DNA of 20,386 nucleotides from Boletus sp. NGJ (GCA_019096195.1 JAGTXK010000223.1:1-20386); one strand, 5' to 3'; shown: positions 9,933 to 19,747, counted from the first letter of the stretch. Notes: generated by a model from the sequence alone, not told the origin. Made by a program: numbers and translations.

Positions 9933-11164
9933 ATGGATGTAGACAATGAGCTAGATTACAAGGACATGGTGCAAAAAATCTGCGACACCAGCGATTTATC
10001 AGGTGTAATGAAAATTCTTGTAGACATGAAAAATATTGAGAAACTCCCATTATATCAGGCTGGTAATGGTAACTCTGAGAATGAAGAGTCAGATGCCTCA
10101 GACAATCAGCAGGCATATTTTTTTTTTCTTGTTAAACAAATTTCTATTGTATTCAACAAGATTTGCATCTCATCATTAAAAATGGCCTTAGACTTGGACA
10201 TGTAGCTCACTCAATGGCACATGAAGCTCATCAAATTGTACAATAATGAGCATGATGAGGGCCTTATACAGTATATATTAGGTTGTTAGGTGCCATGTCA
10301 CTTACTCCAGCCATGGTTCTCAACTGGGCTCAGGCTTTGGTGTGTACATCAAACAATTGCATTTTTTTTAAAAAAAACTAATCAATCTATAAGATGAAGA
10401 GCAGGCAACACTGACCATGCCATCCAATATACCATTGTTGGACAAAGCACTGATTTTACACCCAGCACACAAGGCACAAAACCACTTGCAGCCCCTGCTG
10501 TCTCCAAACTCAGTATTCAACTTCAACTCAATTGTATCTATCTTATTGCTTTAGACATTGGTCAATTCCAACCTCCCTCATGCTGCATCCACTCTGGCCC
10601 CATTGACACCTGTCCATTATACAGCAAAAAGGACCATCTCACCTCCACTTCCATTGCCTTCACAGCTCTTCTGGTTCCTCAAGTATGCTGAAATGGATCT
10701 AGGTGTCACTGATGCCACCATGTATGAGCACAAACTTCTTGCACAGCACATTGGTTCTGACATTTTTGATGATATTGATGACAAGATGCTTCCGGAAACT
10801 AGAATTTCAACAGGTGATATTATTCATTTGAAAAGAGGTTGTACTATGTGGTGGAATGGTCCTGATGCAAAGCACAAGCACTGCAACACTAACCAGAGCC
10901 CAATGGGCTGATCAAGGCAGGTGATTGCTGATTCCAGTGGCCCACTGAAGAAAAAGGTCACTCACAAGAAGAAGTACCATGATGGGGGTGGTTGTTGTTT
11001 CACAGGACCTCCAATCTCCAATGAAACCCAATGATAACAATGGGTCCAAAGATCATGATCTTTGATACCAGTCTGCAGAGCATGGGATTTGGCTTCCCAT
11101 TTCAAAAGGTTATATTGTTTGCAAGGATGCAGAGGATTCTGCTGATGGTTCATTCATGTACTAG
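9933..11164 (+). pseudogene. Agaricomycete multi-copy protein with SAM-like segment, broken
   Basis: Function unknown. Several conserved blocks appear in order on the plus strand, separated by stops, frameshifts and probable introns: an acidic N-terminus from ATG 9933 (MDVDNELDYKDMVQKIC); LTQWHMKLIKLYNNEHDEG near 10206-10262; MSLTPAMVLNWAQALV near 10293-10340; then at 10670-10890 a SAM-like stretch (FLKYAEMDLGVTDATMYEH, IGSDIFDDIDDKMLP, DIIHLKRGC, WWNGPDAKHK); KKYHDGGGCCFTGPP near 10970; and HGIWLPISKGYIV near 11080. From memory this block order matches a family of hypothetical proteins repeated in agaricomycete genomes, and no database check was possible. A probable acceptor is TTGCTTTAG before 10554. 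Stops at 10909 and within 11020-11165 end the frame. The gene starts 113 bp after the retrotransposon LTR, so its promoter or an upstream exon may have been displaced. Confidence 0.6.
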
Positions 11165-11223
11165 GATATTAATGTCATTTGTGTAGCATGAATCTAGTTT
11201 CATGTTGATTGTGTCACTCTAAG

Positions 11224-12345
11224 TCTCATTCAAAGCCAATCTCACATCCATCATTTTGTACATGATAATGATCACAGGATACATGGTATGCTACATGATA
11301 TAACTCAATGCTTGAAAAAAAGCCCTCTGCTTTGTCAGGTGTGATAGTTTGGCATGCACAAGCTATTGTGGTCATTGATAAAATCATTGGTGTGGCAGCA
11401 AAAAGCATGCCTTGATTGCAGCAAAAGCTTGCTTGATGGAATTATAGTTGGGGGAGTAGGGAGGAAGAAAGAATAGCTTGCAGACTATAGTAAGTAGTTA
11501 GTAGAGATTGGGCAGGTGTAGGATTACAACATATGATACATATCTTCAATGAGAACACAAATGGCCTCACTCTGGTAAATGTGGCAATTGTTCATTACAA
11601 TGATGCTGCAGGGACCAGGGTATATGGTGGTGAATAGCATCTGTGTGACAATGAGTAGATCAAAAGCATATAGGTACAAGGAATACCACATATTCCTGCA
11701 AATTTTTCAAAAAGCATTGACTGTTGGCCAGGCCTTCAATAATGTTGTATGCAATAATTCCATCCAGAGTGATAGCAGGAATGATGGAGAATCTGGCACC
11801 ATGGACAAAGCATTTCCTAACACAGCAACAAACACCTTCTGTTGGCCATCCATGTTGATGGATAGATGTTCATTTATCCTTGGCCACTTCGTCAATAAAA
11901 ATCAGCATATTTGGGTCAGGCATCTCTACAGCAATACGATTCATATACAATGCGCATGTCTCTTCATTCCGCTCCACAGCAGTGGGCGACACTATTTTTC
12001 AGGTGATACCAAGATGTTGGAGAGTTCAAAGAAGGGTAGGGATGGTAACATATTTGCAGCACTTGATCAAAAGCTCCTATTGGAGCTCATCAAGATAGAT
12101 GGTATTGTAATGTTGAGTGATGGTGGATATGAACTCAATGTCTGTGGAATTGAGTATATTGTATGCGGGCACCCAGTGAGATGAGAGTATCTGCAAGGAT
12201 TGGTAATGGTGCCATATTTTAAGTATAGCAAAAGGGTTTTGTATACAAGAGATTTCCTGATGTCTAGAATGTGACAGATGTCTTTGATGGTGTGATTTGC
12301 ATTATGGAGGAGCAGGATCTGGGCTTTGACATTGTTGAATATGAT
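11224..12345 (-). pseudogene. DDE_3-type (Tc1/mariner superfamily) transposase relic
   Basis: Reading the minus strand from about 12345: a helix-turn-helix segment (AQILLLHNANHTIKDIC, SLVYKTLLLYLKYGTI), a linker (TIYLDELQ), then the DDE core with MLIFIDEVAKDK (first Asp), HGWPTEG, ARFSIIPAITLDGIIAYNI, SIIVMNNCHIYQSE (second catalytic Asp is Asn, 11590-11592), PPYSPNYNSIKQAF (catalytic Glu is Lys, 11432-11434) and a tail ITPDKAEGFFSS. Two of three catalytic residues are therefore lost, each by a change that fits G to A. Frameshifts and stops also break it. A likely 46-bp intron (11485-11530) contains TACTAAC and ends TATAG; removing it leaves 36 residues between the second and third catalytic positions. 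The large plus-strand frame at 11579-12184 is its antisense shadow. I could not find terminal inverted repeats. Confidence 0.8.
11485..11530 (-). other. Probable intron in the DDE_3 transposase relic
   Basis: Minus-strand GTTGTAATCC to TATAG, 46 bp, with a textbook TACTAAC branch sequence at 11497-11503. Splicing it out brings the second and third catalytic blocks to normal spacing and joins MYH to the CKLFFLPPYSP block. The donor GTTGTA is weak and may be mutated. Confidence 0.5.
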
Positions 12346-12431
12346 TCAGCAGTGCACAGGCATATGGTGTGGTAGCAACATTAGTAAATTCACATGTTGC
12401 TTTTTGTACTTTTATTACCTTGCTACTGGCA

Positions 12432-12484
12432 GAAAAGCATGAAAGCACAGAAAAGCATGGAAAGCATGGAAAGTATGGAAAGTG
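12432..12484. repeat. Short tandem repeat, GAAAGCATG-like units
   Basis: Degenerate 9- to 10-bp units such as GAAAAGCATG, GAAAGCACA, GGAAAGCATG and GGAAAGTATG repeat about five or six times. It is a small minisatellite next to the tRNA-like stretch. Confidence 0.7.
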
Positions 12485-12512
12485 AGGTCCACTGGCTGCA
12501 AGTGAATAAAGT

Positions 12513-12586
12513 GCTATTGCCAGGAGTCAAACTCATGATTACCAAAAATGGTAATTAGCACATTACCCATTAGACAACAAGGCCTT
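12513..12586 (-). other. tRNA-like stretch, possible SINE head or tRNA relic
   Basis: On the minus strand, TTGTCTAATGGGTAATG resembles a D-arm with Pol III box A, TTACC and GGTAA could pair as an anticodon stem, and GAGTTTGACTCCTGG resembles a T-arm with box B, at roughly tRNA spacing. The acceptor ends do not pair well and the anticodon loop is 6 nt, so it is not a functional tRNA. A tRNA-derived SINE head or a decayed tRNA gene are the options. Confidence 0.35.
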
Positions 12587-12943
12587 AACTATCTAGTGGG
12601 TCAACAATCATATCATGACATGCTAAGCCAATAGATTGAAAATTTTTCACAAGTCTACTTGAGTCCGCACTGTGTCTTTCAACACCAAACCACTTTGAGC
12701 CTACTCCACCTGCTGGCATAAGCAACAGCAACAGCAATGACAAGGTCATACTTGCCATTTAACCAACATCCAACCTGGCCATTTGTATCTGATCCACTGG
12801 CAGCCATCACTCAAAATAAAAGTTAAGTACCATCCCATTCAGCCTGTTCACTACACCCACCACCCTCCCAGCCTGTGTTTGTATGTACCCAAGGTTGAGG
12901 TGCCAATCCCAGTGAAAAAGCCTAGTATGGCATTATATGTTAG
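12587..12943. other. Region without a recognised gene
   Basis: C-rich sequence with short Pro/Ser/His-rich translations on the plus strand (12783-12965 is the longest). No domain, start context or splice pattern convinces me that it is a gene. Confidence 0.4.
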
Positions 12944-12986
12944 TGTATGTGGCACTAGGCCATAGCAGTACATAGTGCCACATACA
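12944..12986. repeat. Perfect 14-bp inverted repeat with 15-bp loop
   Basis: TGTATGTGGCACTA (12944-12957) and its exact reverse complement TAGTGCCACATACA (12973-12986). It could form a strong hairpin or be part of a MITE-like insertion, but no longer arms or target duplication are visible. Confidence 0.8.
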
Positions 12987-14211
12987 AAATGGGCGTCTCC
13001 ATAGGTAATTATCGTATGAGTACATATGTAGGTGTACTCTTATCTATGTTGATAGACCTTATAGATCCACATAGGTTTTGCTCGTCAGAAAAACAGTTCC
13101 AAACAATGTATGCCATTCTATGGCTTCCTATTAATTACAATGCTGCAATACCACTATGCTGACCTATGCACCTCTATGATGGGGGTGGGTTTTGATGCAA
13201 ATCCCACCTCCCGTCCATCCACTTTCCACCACAATGGTGTTCCTACCATCCTGTTGTAATAGGACTGCTAATACATTGGCATTGTGGCGATCTTTGTGAT
13301 AATGTCTGCTATTTCATTCGACCAAGTGCCATCTGCAACCTAGGAGGTGTGTTTGGCATCAGTCACTCTACAATAGGTCAATAACATGAAAACACACCAG
13401 TTTTTCGGCCTTGCTCTTATATTGCTATTGGTATGAACATCTATTAATTATATAGAACACAATAAAGTTGTTAAATACATACTGCTTTTACCTGAGAAGA
13501 AAGGCCCAGGTAATACCTGTTGAATTCTTGTTTTGATCTATTGGATATAACTTGCTTGAGCCAGTGGTGTGCACACAGTGTCCTAGGCAAGTTACCACTG
13601 TCAGTATGATGATGATAGTGTACAGAATATACTAACTGCCTAGTTTTGTTTGATTGGAGGGCACCAAGCCTTCTTGCTCACTGCCAGTGGCATGACAGCA
13701 GCAGCTACCACAACTGCTGTAGCATTGACTGGTTTGTGAGCAGGGATGCCTGAGGGTTGTTCAGTTGTCATGGAGGTGACTGTTCCACTGTTAGATGTTT
13801 CACTAATAGGTCCACTCAGGCCTGGTTCTTCTGGGGTCACAATATTGTCTGAGTCGTTCACATGATGAGCAGCCTGAGTTGAGTCAGTGTTAGCCTGAGT
13901 TTCTGAGACATCATGCAAGTGCAGTGAGTTTGGGATAAGTTTGTTGCAACTTGTGCTAGTGGCATCTGGGAGCAATGTATTCTGCAAGATGTCTGAGTTG
14001 GTGGTCACATTTCTTGACGTGAATAATCTACAAACAAATATAAGAGTTGTGAATGAAAATAAAATAAAATACTCCAACGGATTCTTGATGTCAATGATTG
14101 ATCTTGTAGTGTTGGAGATACTAGGAGCAATCTTGGTGGCTGCTGTGGCAAGGGACATTAGTCTGAATGTGTCGTCATCTGATGCATCATGGTCTGATGT
14201 TATTGAACTAC

Positions 14212-15227
14212 TGTTACGGTTACTGAAGGGGGTACATCTTTTCCCCTTCCTTCACCTCCTGTAGGACTATGGGATGACCTATTCTTCGACTTGGACCAGG
14301 GATTCCCCTGGATTCCCCCATGACACCAACTCAGACATTGCCCCATCCAGAACCTCCTTTCTAGGAAGTTATTCATAACTCCCTTTTCAGGAAGCTACCC
14401 ATTTGATATGGACACTGCCCCATATTTCATTTAATATATCCTTTCTTCCTTCCTGATCCGATCATAGACATTACCTCCTCGGCTGTGCTCTCTCACACAC
14501 AGCCTAGTATTCCTACTTTCCCCATTCAGACTCATGCCTTGGTCCATTTATAGTAATCTTTCGTCTGCAACTAACAATTACTATATTCATTACGAAGCCT
14601 GCCCTAGATGGGCAAGGCCTATAAATAGGGACGTGGGCCATTCATATAACTCTAACCTAGATCTACACTTCTTCCTGTGTAATCTACCAGCTTCTCCCGC
14701 CAAGGTTCCACTTCACCTCAGAAGCCTTCTCCATGCTCTGGAGGTGATCACCCTCACACTTGTGATCATCCTTCTCATCACTTCGCACTTGTGCGCCATT
14801 GTTGCCGTTACAGGCTTCTAAAGCTTCGACAACTCCAACGACCAACAGAGGTTGGTCATCGTCGGTCAGGACTCCACCACTGACCCAGTAAGCCCAGGAC
14901 TCCGCCACCAGCAACTTGTAAAGCCCAGGGACTCTGCCACCGGCACTAGGCCATATAAGCCCAGAGACTAGTCTGTGGAAGGCACTAGGTCTCTGGCCTC
15001 CGCATCCGGTCTGCCTTTTCTTCTCAGAGGATCGTGCCACCATTGGTAAATCCAAGACTCCGCCATTGGTTGTAGAGGTAACGACAGGACTCTACGTAAA
15101 GCTAGCAGCGGTTCCCCAGTCAGAGGAATCATTGGGCCTCTGGAGGTATTTTCCCCTCAAGTCCTGCTAGTCCTATAATCCAACAGGGATTATACGGGAA
15201 CGTGTCACATTGTTACCCGGCATAACA
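14212..15227 (+). mobile_element. Solo LTR, copy 1, target duplication ACTAC
   Basis: The 1016-bp LTR begins TGTTACGGTTACTGAAGG and ends CGGCATAACA, flanked by ACTAC at 14207-14211 and 15228-15232. A TATA box (14620-14627) gives plus orientation. It shares ends and most of its length with the copy at 16027-16965. No internal retrotransposon sequence remains, so it arose by LTR-LTR recombination. It lies antisense inside the minus-strand gene. Confidence 0.92.
14620..14627 (+). promoter_or_regulatory. TATA box in solo LTR copy 1
   Basis: TATAAATA in the context GGCCTATAAATAGGG, matched at the same LTR position by TATATATA in copy 2. A likely retroelement promoter that would transcribe antisense to the host gene. 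Confidence 0.55.
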
Positions 15228-16026
15228 ACTACTACGAGTGCCCAATCCTGGTTCAGACTCAGAGTGTTCAAGGTCAGCTGTAAGATCCACAAAAGTTGAA
15301 TGACTGGTGTCTTCAACATCGTTGATGACAGGCTTTGTGTCCAACTCTCTGCTTGATTCAGCCAGGATAGAAGTAGATCTCCGGTGAGTTACTGGGTCTG
15401 ATAATGTTGAGGTGTATCTAGTGCGTTTTGTGACTGGTTCACTGGCAACTTGGGATCCTAAGGCTCTGCCACTACCATCAGTATTATTGTCGAGTCCTTC
15501 AGACTTCATCTTGCATTTCTCAGTGCACTTCCGAGTCTCTTCAGACTTGTTGGTAAACCATGTTTGTTTGAACAAGGAATAGTGGTCCTTAGCAAGCCTA
15601 TCCATCTTCCATTCATCTTCACCAAGATTAATTTCTGGATGTGACTTGACCATTTCAGAATGGAGAGCCTTATTGAGGGTGAGCGACATTGTTGTCCATG
15701 TTGTATTCACATCGATAAGATTTTGATGGCAGAATCCATGCCAAACATCTCATATGCAGTTGAGGATGTTGGACACTCATGTGGTGTTGAGTGGTTGACC
15801 TGACATGTCCTCAAGATATCATATGTTGTGAGATTTTTCCTTCAACTTTAATAATTGGCCCTCAGCAGTTTCATTCCATTCCTTCCACTTGAGTGGCATC
15901 CAGAACTGAATAAGAGGATAATCTTCTGCTTTGAGTTGAGGAATTGAAATATTGTGTGTAATACAGATGCATGAAGTACATTGACATTGATTGGAGAGTC
16001 TAATAAAGTGCTTCCAGGAGTGATGG

Positions 16027-16965
16027 TGTTACGGTTACAGAAGGGGGTATATCTTTTTCTCTCCCTTCACCTCCTCCAGGACTATGGGACGACCTCTTCC
16101 TTGACTCTGACCAGGGATTCCCCCACAACACTGACACAGGCATCACCTCATCCAGAACTCCCTTTCTAGAAGTTACCTGTCTCAGCCATGACACTGCCAC
16201 TTTTCTCTTTCATTGATATATGCGTTTCACCTCTGATTTGATCAATAGACATTGCCTCCTCAGCTGTGTTCTCTCATACACAGCCTAGTATTCCAAATCC
16301 TCCATTTGACTGATGTCTTGGTCTCTTATGGTAATCTTTAGTCTGCGACTTATTATTACCATAAACGATATGAAGCCTGCCCTAGATGGGCAAGGCCTAT
16401 ATATATGGGTATTTGCCCTCCATGTAACTCTAACCTAGATCTACACAACTTCCCGTGTAATCTACCAGCTCTCCCAGCTCTTGATTCCACTTCACCTCAG
16501 AAGCCTGCTCCCACTCTAGAGATGATCACCACAGTGCTTGTAATTGTCTTCCCCATCACTTTGCACTTGTGTGGCCTCGTTGCCATACACTCACATTGCT
16601 AGATGGCAACTTCAACGCCAACAGAGGTTGGCCTGTGTAAGCCCAGGACTCCGCCACTGGCAGCACAGTAAAACCAGGGCTCTGCCACTGGTACCGTTTT
16701 GGTCAGGACTCCACTACTGACCCCCATATAGGATAGGTCTGCCCTTCTGCAGATTGCGCCACCATCCTCAAAGTCCAAGACTCTGACATCAGTTGTAGAG
16801 TAGCAGCTCCAACCCCAAGGGAGGCTCTACATTAAAGCTAGCCGTCGGTCCCCAGTCCGAGGAACCATTGGGTCTCAGGAGGTATTTTCCCCTCAAGTCC
16901 AGCTAGTCCAGTAATCACACAGGGTTGATTACTTGGGAATGTGTCACTTGTTATACAACATAACA
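16027..16965 (+). mobile_element. Solo LTR, copy 2, target duplication GATGG
   Basis: The 939-bp LTR begins TGTTACGGTTACAGAAGG and ends CAACATAACA, flanked by GATGG at 16022-16026 and 16966-16970. It is the same family and orientation as copy 1. The different target duplications prove two separate insertions, not two ends of one element. Confidence 0.92.
16398..16405 (+). promoter_or_regulatory. TATA box in solo LTR copy 2
   Basis: TATATATA in GGCCTATATATATGGG, aligned with the TATA box of copy 1. Confidence 0.5.
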
Positions 16966-17399
16966 GATGGTATTAAGTTGTGAGATCAAAGTATCATACG
17001 ATTTCCTCATCAATGACAAGCATCAGCTAGATTCAAGGATAAAAAATGACCTAACTGAATGGTGAAACATACTGCTTCTAGTGAGGCATTTTCAAGCTGT
17101 AGCTTCATTATAGTGTCTTCTAGAACTTATATTCATTAAATATAGAATATACTGGATATGTGCATGTTAAATAATGCCCATACTGAATATAGAACATACC
17201 TGATTAATTCCAATATTGCTAGCATTTGTAGACATCGACCATTGCATTTGTGATAATGTTGGGAATGTATTAGTAGTACAAGTTTTGAAAGGATCAGAAA
17301 ACATTTGTGACTGCTGCAAAAGACTTGAACTTTGTTCATCCATAGAAAAAAGAGTTGAGTGGTAAAGAGGGTGAAGAATTGGAGTTCATGGCATTGATA

Positions 17400-18299
17400 G
17401 TGGATTGTGGATGTCAGTCGTGGTGATGGTGATGAGGAGAAGTTCGAGGGTCCATGTGAGATTTGCTAAGTCTAACTACTACGCTACACTTGACTACCAC
17501 TATAACATGTCTCCATGCCACACCTTGTCCACATGCTCAACAACACTATTTACCTTGAGATCGATGGTGTTCATCAAGATTGGAATACTTATCAGTTCAA
17601 TCTTGACATCAAAACACCCGGTGAAAAGGTAAGTCATCTCCATTTGTCTAACTAGTAAGCGCCACAAATCTCACCTTGATCATGTCAAGACATTTGTGTT
17701 CCACATTAAAGAAACTACAAAATATCCTCCTGACATAGACTTGAAATCTTCACTCCAGAGCAAGAACATTATCAATGGAAAATTAGTGCAGACCTCCAAT
17801 TTGGACCTGGACTTAGAATCTTTACTTCAGAGCAAGAATCAGAGCAAGAATCAATCACAGTAGGTCTTGATTTATACTATTTAATACTTATAATCTCACT
17901 GTACTTTCAGAAACACCATCACTACAATGGAGTGCCACCTACTCAAGTGGTTTGCTTTTGGAGAGAATAAATCCATTGAAAATATGTTTGCTCCACTTTG
18001 TATGCTTGCATATGTCCTCCCCAAAATGTGCGAGTTGCATGCCTGTTTTCTCTACAAGAAAATAACTACCTTCCTAAATTGCAGGTGCAGAGTAAGGTAT
18101 CATGGTGACAACAGATTGGATTGAGGTGATGTCAATTATGCACAAGCTATTCTCACCAAGCTTTGTGCAAGAGACCAGAACTCCATGTGATTGTGCAAGA
18201 AGACCTTTGTCAGATACTGAATACATTGTAACAAGTGCAACATTTTTGAATTGTGCATCTCTGTTGTTGTACAACTGGTTATCTGGTGCATTTTAATGC
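17400..18299 (+). pseudogene. Plus-strand exon fragments, unknown protein
   Basis: Unknown function. One exon-like block (about 17522-17626) translates to LVHMLNNTIYLEIDGVHQD and on to DIKTPGEK, ending at a canonical GTAAGT donor. A second block (about 17652-17870) carries HVKTFVFHIKETTKYPPDI and two similar SLLQSKN-type repeats, ending at GTAGGT; a 51-bp intron-like stretch with TTTCAG at its end follows (about 17861-17911). Blocks at 17912-18299 stay partly open but I cannot choose the frame. The acceptor after the first block would give an intron of only 31 bp, short even for fungi, so decay is likely. The group lies head-to-head with the minus-strand gene starting at 17343, so a shared promoter between 17344 and about 17450 is possible. 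Confidence 0.4.
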
Positions 18300-18424
18300 A
18301 TACTTCAGCAATTTGAAAAGAATTGTTGACTGTAATTTTCCAGGATAATTAGTAGACTACTGATATACAATAAAGACATAGTAGCACTTTACCTTTATGT
18401 TTCGTGCCATGCACACATCTTCAT
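18300..18424. other. Short spacer, nothing seen
   Basis: AT-rich sequence between plus-strand fragments and the convergent minus-strand relic. No gene or repeat recognised. Confidence 0.4.
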
Positions 18425-19343
18425 CTCATTTATCTAATTTAGTATATCCTGATTGAGCAATCTGTCCATTTGCCAAATGGAGTTGACCCCAGTAACAAAT
18501 CTTCTGTATAACAGGCTATTGTAAATATTTGGCAACAACTTGTGCCTCTCAGTTGCTGATGTGTACTGCATTTTGGTCACATTTGGGAAGTAAAACATAG
18601 CCATTTTCAAAATCCACACTATTACGCAGAATGACTTCAGGTGGGTTATCCAATGATGGCATCATGGCCTTGAGAGCATTGATTTGACACCTGCAGATTC
18701 CCTGTTGGGCAAGGTTTGAAAATGGATCTAAGGGCTGTTGAATTTCAGAGATAAGATTTCCTATCATTCATTCCATTGTCCACTATGAGGACAAGATAGG
18801 TGAACCAATTCAAGCAGCTTCAGATGTGAGATGACAGGTAAGGTGAACATATGGTCGGATAAAATGAATTCAGTCAACCCAGTGCCGGTAAAATAGCAAC
18901 TCGAAGTCTTGCTTACATTCAATAAAGAGGTCATGTGCTCATCATAGTTGAGATGACTTGATGGAGTATTGACTCATGATACAAAGGACTGCTACAAACA
19001 TGCAAAAGTTCTTCCAGACATTCATGGAAAGGATACTGTACAAAAGTGCTGGACAGAGACCATACAACCATGTGATGTATTTGGTGCATTTGTACCATGA
19101 GTTTGCATGGAGGCTGGGATCACAAGGTGTGACATCAAACGAGCCTGGAAGGAAAAAATTGATTAGGTTAGGATTGCAAAGGAAAAATCAAATGAATCTG
19201 GAAGAAAGGGTTTGCAGTTTGCAACTGCTTGCCCATGGACTTTCCAAGCTTCATTGTCTTTGAGTACAGCCCAAAACCATGTTGCACGATTGTCTGACTC
19301 TGCACACTCTATTGTCCCTCGAAACAAATCTAGCCAAAGAGAT
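18425..19343 (-). pseudogene. Agaricomycete repeat-associated protein, C-terminal relic cut by an LTR element
   Basis: Reading the minus strand from the LTR boundary: LWLDLFRGTIECAESDNRA with TWFWAVLKDNEAWKVHGQ; a gap of about 40 bp with a near-duplicate of the FLPDSFD stretch or a degraded intron; SFDVTPCDPSLHANSWYK, ITWLYGLCPALLYSIL and NVWKNFCMFVAVL; then stops and a frame change; FELLFYRHW; SQ-like to WTMEWMIGNLISEIQQP, DPFSNLAQQGICRCQINAL, KAMMPSLDN, ENGYVLLPK; and finally GQLHLANGQIAQSGY. From memory, this order (WTMERTIGNL, NPYANLAQRG, LPNGQIARS) is a large multi-copy family in agaricomycetes, usually found near DNA transposons. I do not know its biochemical role, and could not search. 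The N-terminal part is expected beyond the right-hand retrotransposon, outside the window. Confidence 0.6.
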
Positions 19344-19544
19344 TGTTATGAATCCCTTTCGGAAAACAAACCACAAGGCTCGGAAATGCTTTGCAGGCTA
19401 CACGAGTCCTGGCTGAACGAATCAGGTGGGAGAGTCTTAGTCCTGGATATTCCCAACCCTACGACGACCGATGGCCGAAGCTAATAGGTTGTTGGAGGAA
19501 GATACAAGTGGATTAGACTGGGGTACCAGTCGTCTAAGTGCTAG

Positions 19545-19552
19545 TTTATATA
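19545..19552 (-). promoter_or_regulatory. TATA box of the right-edge LTR
   Basis: Minus-strand TATATAAA in ATGTATATAAACTAGC. It lies downstream, in LTR orientation, of the palindromic motif cluster at 19685-19747, as expected for a U3 promoter. Confidence 0.6.
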
Positions 19553-19684
19553 CATGATGAGAGTGTGCACAGACCAGGCCGTGCGTGTGATAAATTACTA
19601 TGTATGGTAAGACGGAGATTAATAGGGCTGTGTGAGAAGAGCGGAAATTAAAAGGTCCTGGATCACATGAGGTATGATGTCATA

Positions 19685-19747
19685 TGACGTCATAGGTTCT
19701 AGACCTATCATGTGATATGTTTCCACGATCACGTGCACAGTCACGTG
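19685..19747. promoter_or_regulatory. Cluster of palindromic factor sites in the LTR U3
   Basis: TGACGTCA at 19685-19692 (the ATF/CREB-type bZIP site) and CACGTG at 19730-19735 and 19742-19747 (bHLH E-box type), with a further palindrome TAGGTTCTAGACCTA at about 19693-19707. Such sites are known targets of stress and nutrient regulators in fungi; their use here is inference. Confidence 0.5.

Larger units (their letters stand above)
13154..17343 (-). pseudogene. Multi-exon gene of unknown function, split by two solo LTRs
   Basis: Function unknown. It reads on the minus strand. Exon 1 starts at ATG 17343 (MDEQSSSLLQQSQMF) and ends at 17200 before a GTATGT donor. A short coiled-coil-like exon (DTIMKLQLENASLEA, near 17073-17120) also ends at GTATGT. 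Next come SYDTLISQLNTI, cut by a solo LTR, then TPGSTLLDSPINV. Further on are IPQLKAEDYPLIQFW with PLKWKEWNE (near 15900), then PEINLGEDEWKMDRLAKD with FKQTW, then a long Ser/Thr-rich acidic linker, cut by the second LTR at GTRSS. After that come SITSDHDASDDDTFRL, a probable 45-bp intron near 14020-14070, and LCAHHWLKQVISNRSKQEF (about 13520-13580), which ends at a GTAAAA donor. The last block is DGTWSNEIADIITKIA with LWWKVDGREVGFASK, stopping at 13154. Internal stops and a frameshift near 13650 show decay beyond the insertions. The EDEWKMDRLA pattern recalls agaricomycete repeat-associated proteins. Confidence 0.65.

Noticed and set aside
11579-12184. 201-residue plus-strand open frame, the longest in its area
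   Set aside because: It is antisense to the DDE_3 transposase relic, whose minus-strand translation shows ordered family blocks. The plus-strand product shows none.
12432-12484. Possible CRISPR-like or spaced repeat array
   Set aside because: The units are short, adjacent and degenerate, with no spacers; the DNA is fungal.
14534-15055. Frames inside solo LTR copy 1, on both strands
   Set aside because: They fall wholly inside a non-coding LTR, and copy 2 does not preserve them.
14212-16965. Reading the two LTR copies as the ends of one full retrotransposon
   Set aside because: The target duplications differ (ACTAC and GATGG), and the 800 bp between them is host coding sequence, not gag-pol.
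18976-19484. Plus-strand frames of 90 and 95 residues
   Set aside because: They are antisense to the minus-strand repeat-family relic and to the adjacent LTR.
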